Assembly: GCA_023444055.1 (NCBI GenBank)
Contig: JAEZRV010000022.1
Span: 1-64,000, forward strand
From: Bacillota bacterium
GTDB taxonomy: Bacteria; Bacillota; Clostridia; Acetivibrionales; DSM-1351
DNA: 64,000 nucleotides
Reading direction: 5' to 3'
The notes beneath the pieces were generated by a model. It was not told the origin of the DNA, did not search any database, and saw only the letters and a list, made by a program, of their open reading frames with translations. A program made the translations under genes and the position numbers. Positions 61,954 to 64,000 of the stretch are shown piece by piece (positions within the stretch are counted from its first letter, which is position 1; every line of letters starts with the position of its first letter).

Positions 61954-63474
61954 TTACTTTTTCAACTTTGGTATTTTAAGCTCTTGATCAACATATAAGC
62001 TGTTTTCATCCTTTAAATTGTTAAACTTTATAATACCATCATATTTATTGTAATCAGCATAGTATTTGTAGCTTATAGAGCTTAATGTTTCTCCTGACTT
62101 CACTATATGTATATCATATTCCGTATTTTCATTTGTATTACTACTACCTTCAGACTTTGACTCTGTTTTGGTATTATCGCTAGACTCAGCTTCTCCATCT
62201 TGTTTACTTGAGTCTGTTACCTTATCAGTACTGGTTTTATCATCTGGTACACTAATATCTGTTGCATTATTTTCTTTGTCATTATTAAGTTCTTGCGAGT
62301 CAGAATTATTGTTATTATTTTGTTCACTAGTATTGTTTTTTGCCTGACTGTCAGAACCTGCTGTAGTATCACTTTGTTCAGTGCTATTAGTTATATCATC
62401 TAGTGCTGTATTGCCACTACTATCACTTATATTGGTGGTAGAACTTGCTTGAGCAGTCTTATCAGGTTCCTTTTCAGAAGATAATATATTGCTATTTTGT
62501 ATAATTAAATACCCCATAAACAGAACACCTGATATAACTAGTACACAAACAAATGCAAGTATGTAATTTACAATATTTTTTTCTTTTTTTGGATTATCTT
62601 CTTCTATTTCATTATCATAATCCATTTCACTATACTTTCTATAATTTCCAGAAGAGTACTCACTATTTTTTATTTCATCTACCCTAATAACCATAATAGT
62701 TTGGCTATCTTCAATATCTTTTTTCAAAGCCTCTTGGAATAAAATGTTTGCCATCTTAGAGGTCTCAAGTCCTGAGTTAACAACTGATTCTATTCGACTT
62801 TTGTTAATAGAATTTAATAGTCCATCACTACATATTACAAAAACATCGCCCTTTTCTAGCTCAATACATGGTGATATCTTAATTTTCGTTTTGGATTCTT
62901 CTTCAGCCAGTTTTAATATCTTCTCTGTATCATTAAAAATATCATTTGTATTTGGAGATATTCCTAACATTTTGAGTTTTTGATTTTTTTTACTGTCATT
63001 ATGCGTAAATACTTCTGTTTGTACTCCATATCTATATAAAAATGCTCCGTTATTGCCTAGATTCATTACAGTAGCTCTATTATTATCAATGATTACTGAA
63101 GAGAATCCAGTTAGTATTGACGAGTCTTGAATGTTTGATATTGCTGATTTGCTATATATTAGATTGCTGGTCAGCTGTACTGATTCATATACTTTTTCAG
63201 AAATATATTCTAATGAAAACTGTTGTTTTTTTGAATTCTCATGGTGCTTTTTTATTTCTTTTATTGCAGAAACTCCAGTTATCTCTTCAGTATCTATGCC
63301 CATTGAGTCAGAAATTGCAAAAATATAATTATTAGAAGATTTCTCAAAAGAGCATTGAATACTCTCAGTATTATGACAATTTGAAAAATTCCCATTGAAA
63401 TAAAAATCATCTTTGTCTGAGTCTTTACTCATACAACTTATTACTGTAGCACTCAGTCTAATGTTACCATCCAC
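61954..63474 (-). CDS. PP2C-like phosphatase, membrane helix and extracellular LysM domain
   Basis: 506 residues. The start codon is GTG at 63474, after GGGGTG. Residues 1-265 resemble a PPM/PP2C phosphatase: IFAISDSMG (51-59, the DGMG metal site in altered form, D55), MNLGNNGAFLYR (138-149), KGDVFVICSDGLLNS (207-221, D217) and KDIEDSQTIMVI (252-263). After an acidic stretch comes one helix (302-325, VNYILAFVCVLVISGVLFMG), then an external Ser/Asn/Thr/Asp-rich spacer (330-450) and a C-terminal LysM domain (453-502, IHIVKSGETLSSISYKYYAD). It is a phosphatase tethered to peptidoglycan. The substrate kinase and signal are unknown; the usual PrpC phosphatase has no outer domain. Confidence 0.82.
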   Translation of the reverse strand: MDGNIRLSATVISCMSKDSDKDDFYFNGNFSNCHNTESIQCSFEKSSNNYIFAISDSMGIDTEEITGVSAIKEIKKHHENSKKQQFSLEYISEKVYESVQLTSNLIYSKSAISNIQDSSILTGFSSVIIDNNRATVMNLGNNGAFLYRYGVQTEVFTHNDSKKNQKLKMLGISPNTNDIFNDTEKILKLAEEESKTKIKISPCIELEKGDVFVICSDGLLNSINKSRIESVVNSGLETSKMANILFQEALKKDIEDSQTIMVIRVDEIKNSEYSSGNYRKYSEMDYDNEIEEDNPKKEKNIVNYILAFVCVLVISGVLFMGYLIIQNSNILSSEKEPDKTAQASSTTNISDSSGNTALDDITNSTEQSDTTAGSDSQAKNNTSEQNNNNNSDSQELNNDKENNATDISVPDDKTSTDKVTDSSKQDGEAESSDNTKTESKSEGSSNTNENTEYDIHIVKSGETLSSISYKYYADYNKYDGIIKFNNLKDENSLYVDQELKIPKLKK

Positions 63475-63678
63475 AGCATTTCACCCCGTATCGTATTTAA
63501 ATTTTCATTTGTATCTTTAGTAAAAAGTATTAATAAATTATCAAGCTCAGTTACTTTGCAACATGAATTTCTTAGCTTATTTAATTACTTAGATCTAAAC
63601 TAAGTTAAACGTAAAACTTGCTATAACAAAGCTAGAAAACAGCTTGATATTCAAAGTAAGTATAACATATCATATAAA

Positions 63679-63707
63679 AAAACGAAAGGATAAAATCCTT
63701 TCGTTTT
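63679..63707 (-). terminator. Terminator of the truncated gene at the right edge
   Basis: Perfect 13-bp stem AAAACGAAAGGAT/ATCCTTTCGTTTT with a 3-base loop. On the minus strand a T run follows. Confidence 0.9.
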
Positions 63708-63757
63708 AATTTTTATTATGTACCTTTGTAAACATTTTATTGCGTGTATTTTTAACA

Positions 63758-64000
63758 CTATTTAGAAAATGCACCTATTATAGACTTAATGACAGTGCTT
63801 GCTATATTTATAATGTTAAGAACATTTTCTGCATTAACCGAAAAAGTATCTGAAACATTATCTTCAACTGTTGAAACTATTGAATTAGCCTTATCTATAG
63901 TTCCCTTTGCACTAGCAGCAACCTCATCTACGCTTTTTACTGCTGATGGTAATGCAGCAATCGTGCTGGTAATACTGTCAGAGTTATTATCAATTATATT
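63758..64000 (-). CDS. Truncated C-terminal part of a helical protein
   Basis: 81 codons (including TAG) remain open to the right edge. The sequence, with IIDNNSDSITSTIAALPSAV, VDEVAASAKGTIDKANSIVS and NIASTVIKSIIGAFSK, is rich in Ser/Val/Ile heptads and looks like the end of a DUF948-type or other helical membrane-associated protein. The start lies outside the window, so no function is assigned. Confidence 0.55.
   Translation of the reverse strand, partial: NIIDNNSDSITSTIAALPSAVKSVDEVAASAKGTIDKANSIVSTVEDNVSDTFSVNAENVLNIINIASTVIKSIIGAFSK

Overview
The window is AT-rich DNA from a spore-forming anaerobic Firmicute of the class Clostridia. The evidence is a CwlJ-like cortex hydrolase next to a GerQ-like coat protein, a GerM lipoprotein, a Re-type citrate synthase (known from clostridia and other anaerobes), strong GGAGG ribosome binding sites, consensus TTGACA/TATAAT promoters and Firmicute gene orders (gerM-rph-rdgB-phosphodiesterase, ruvC-ruvA-ruvB-queH). 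I do not commit to a genus.

Layout. 0.2-6 kb: a minus-strand peptide and amino acid degradation operon (Orn/Lys/Arg decarboxylase, C69 dipeptidase, PepD). 6.5-8 kb: an ECF sigma factor with a membrane partner. 8-12.9 kb: a disturbed accessory stretch with a DUF4157 (eCIS core) protein, a degraded transposase-like patch, a broken cstA fragment and a partial duplicate of the 5-formyltetrahydrofolate cyclo-ligase gene next to the intact gene. 13-19 kb: an S-adenosylhomocysteine (SAH) deaminase and an adenosylhomocysteinase, a polysaccharide deacetylase, a small CBM25-like protein and a methyltransferase. 19-25 kb: rRNA modification genes, tRNA-Glu, a GNAT acetyltransferase and a GH36 alpha-galactosidase. 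25.2-29.7 kb: GntR regulator, aconitase and Re-citrate synthase, the oxidative TCA branch, with a palindrome lying on the citrate synthase promoter. 30-36 kb: chemotaxis receptor, ribbon-helix-helix/SPFH pair, MITE-like repeats, a ferredoxin-like protein, an mtnN relic and cwlJ-gerQ. 36-39 kb: a tight three-gene DUF262/AAA/HNH operon, the best candidate for an undescribed anti-phage system, beside tRNA-Arg and tRNA-Gly. 39.8-53.7 kb: housekeeping genes (phosphodiesterase, rdgB, rph, gerM, amidase, queH, ruvBAC, metallo-hydrolase, argG, argH). 54-57 kb: two small unknown genes and a second ATPase/nuclease-like pair. 57-64 kb: cell-surface genes (deacetylase lipoprotein, Dabb protein, a second MITE copy, YcdB/SLH protein, PP2C-LysM membrane phosphatase) and a truncated gene at the right edge.

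How the parts work together. SAH deaminase plus adenosylhomocysteinase could recycle SAH through S-inosylhomocysteine, which fits with an adjacent part of the genome holding only a relic of the competing nucleosidase. GntR, aconitase and Re-citrate synthase would control carbon flow from oxaloacetate toward 2-oxoglutarate. Two separate ATPase-plus-nuclease-like cassettes and an isolated eCIS-core protein mark the accessory zones. A MITE-like family (16-bp inverted ends, 8-bp target duplication in the best copy) has at least two long copies and several decayed fragments in the gaps.
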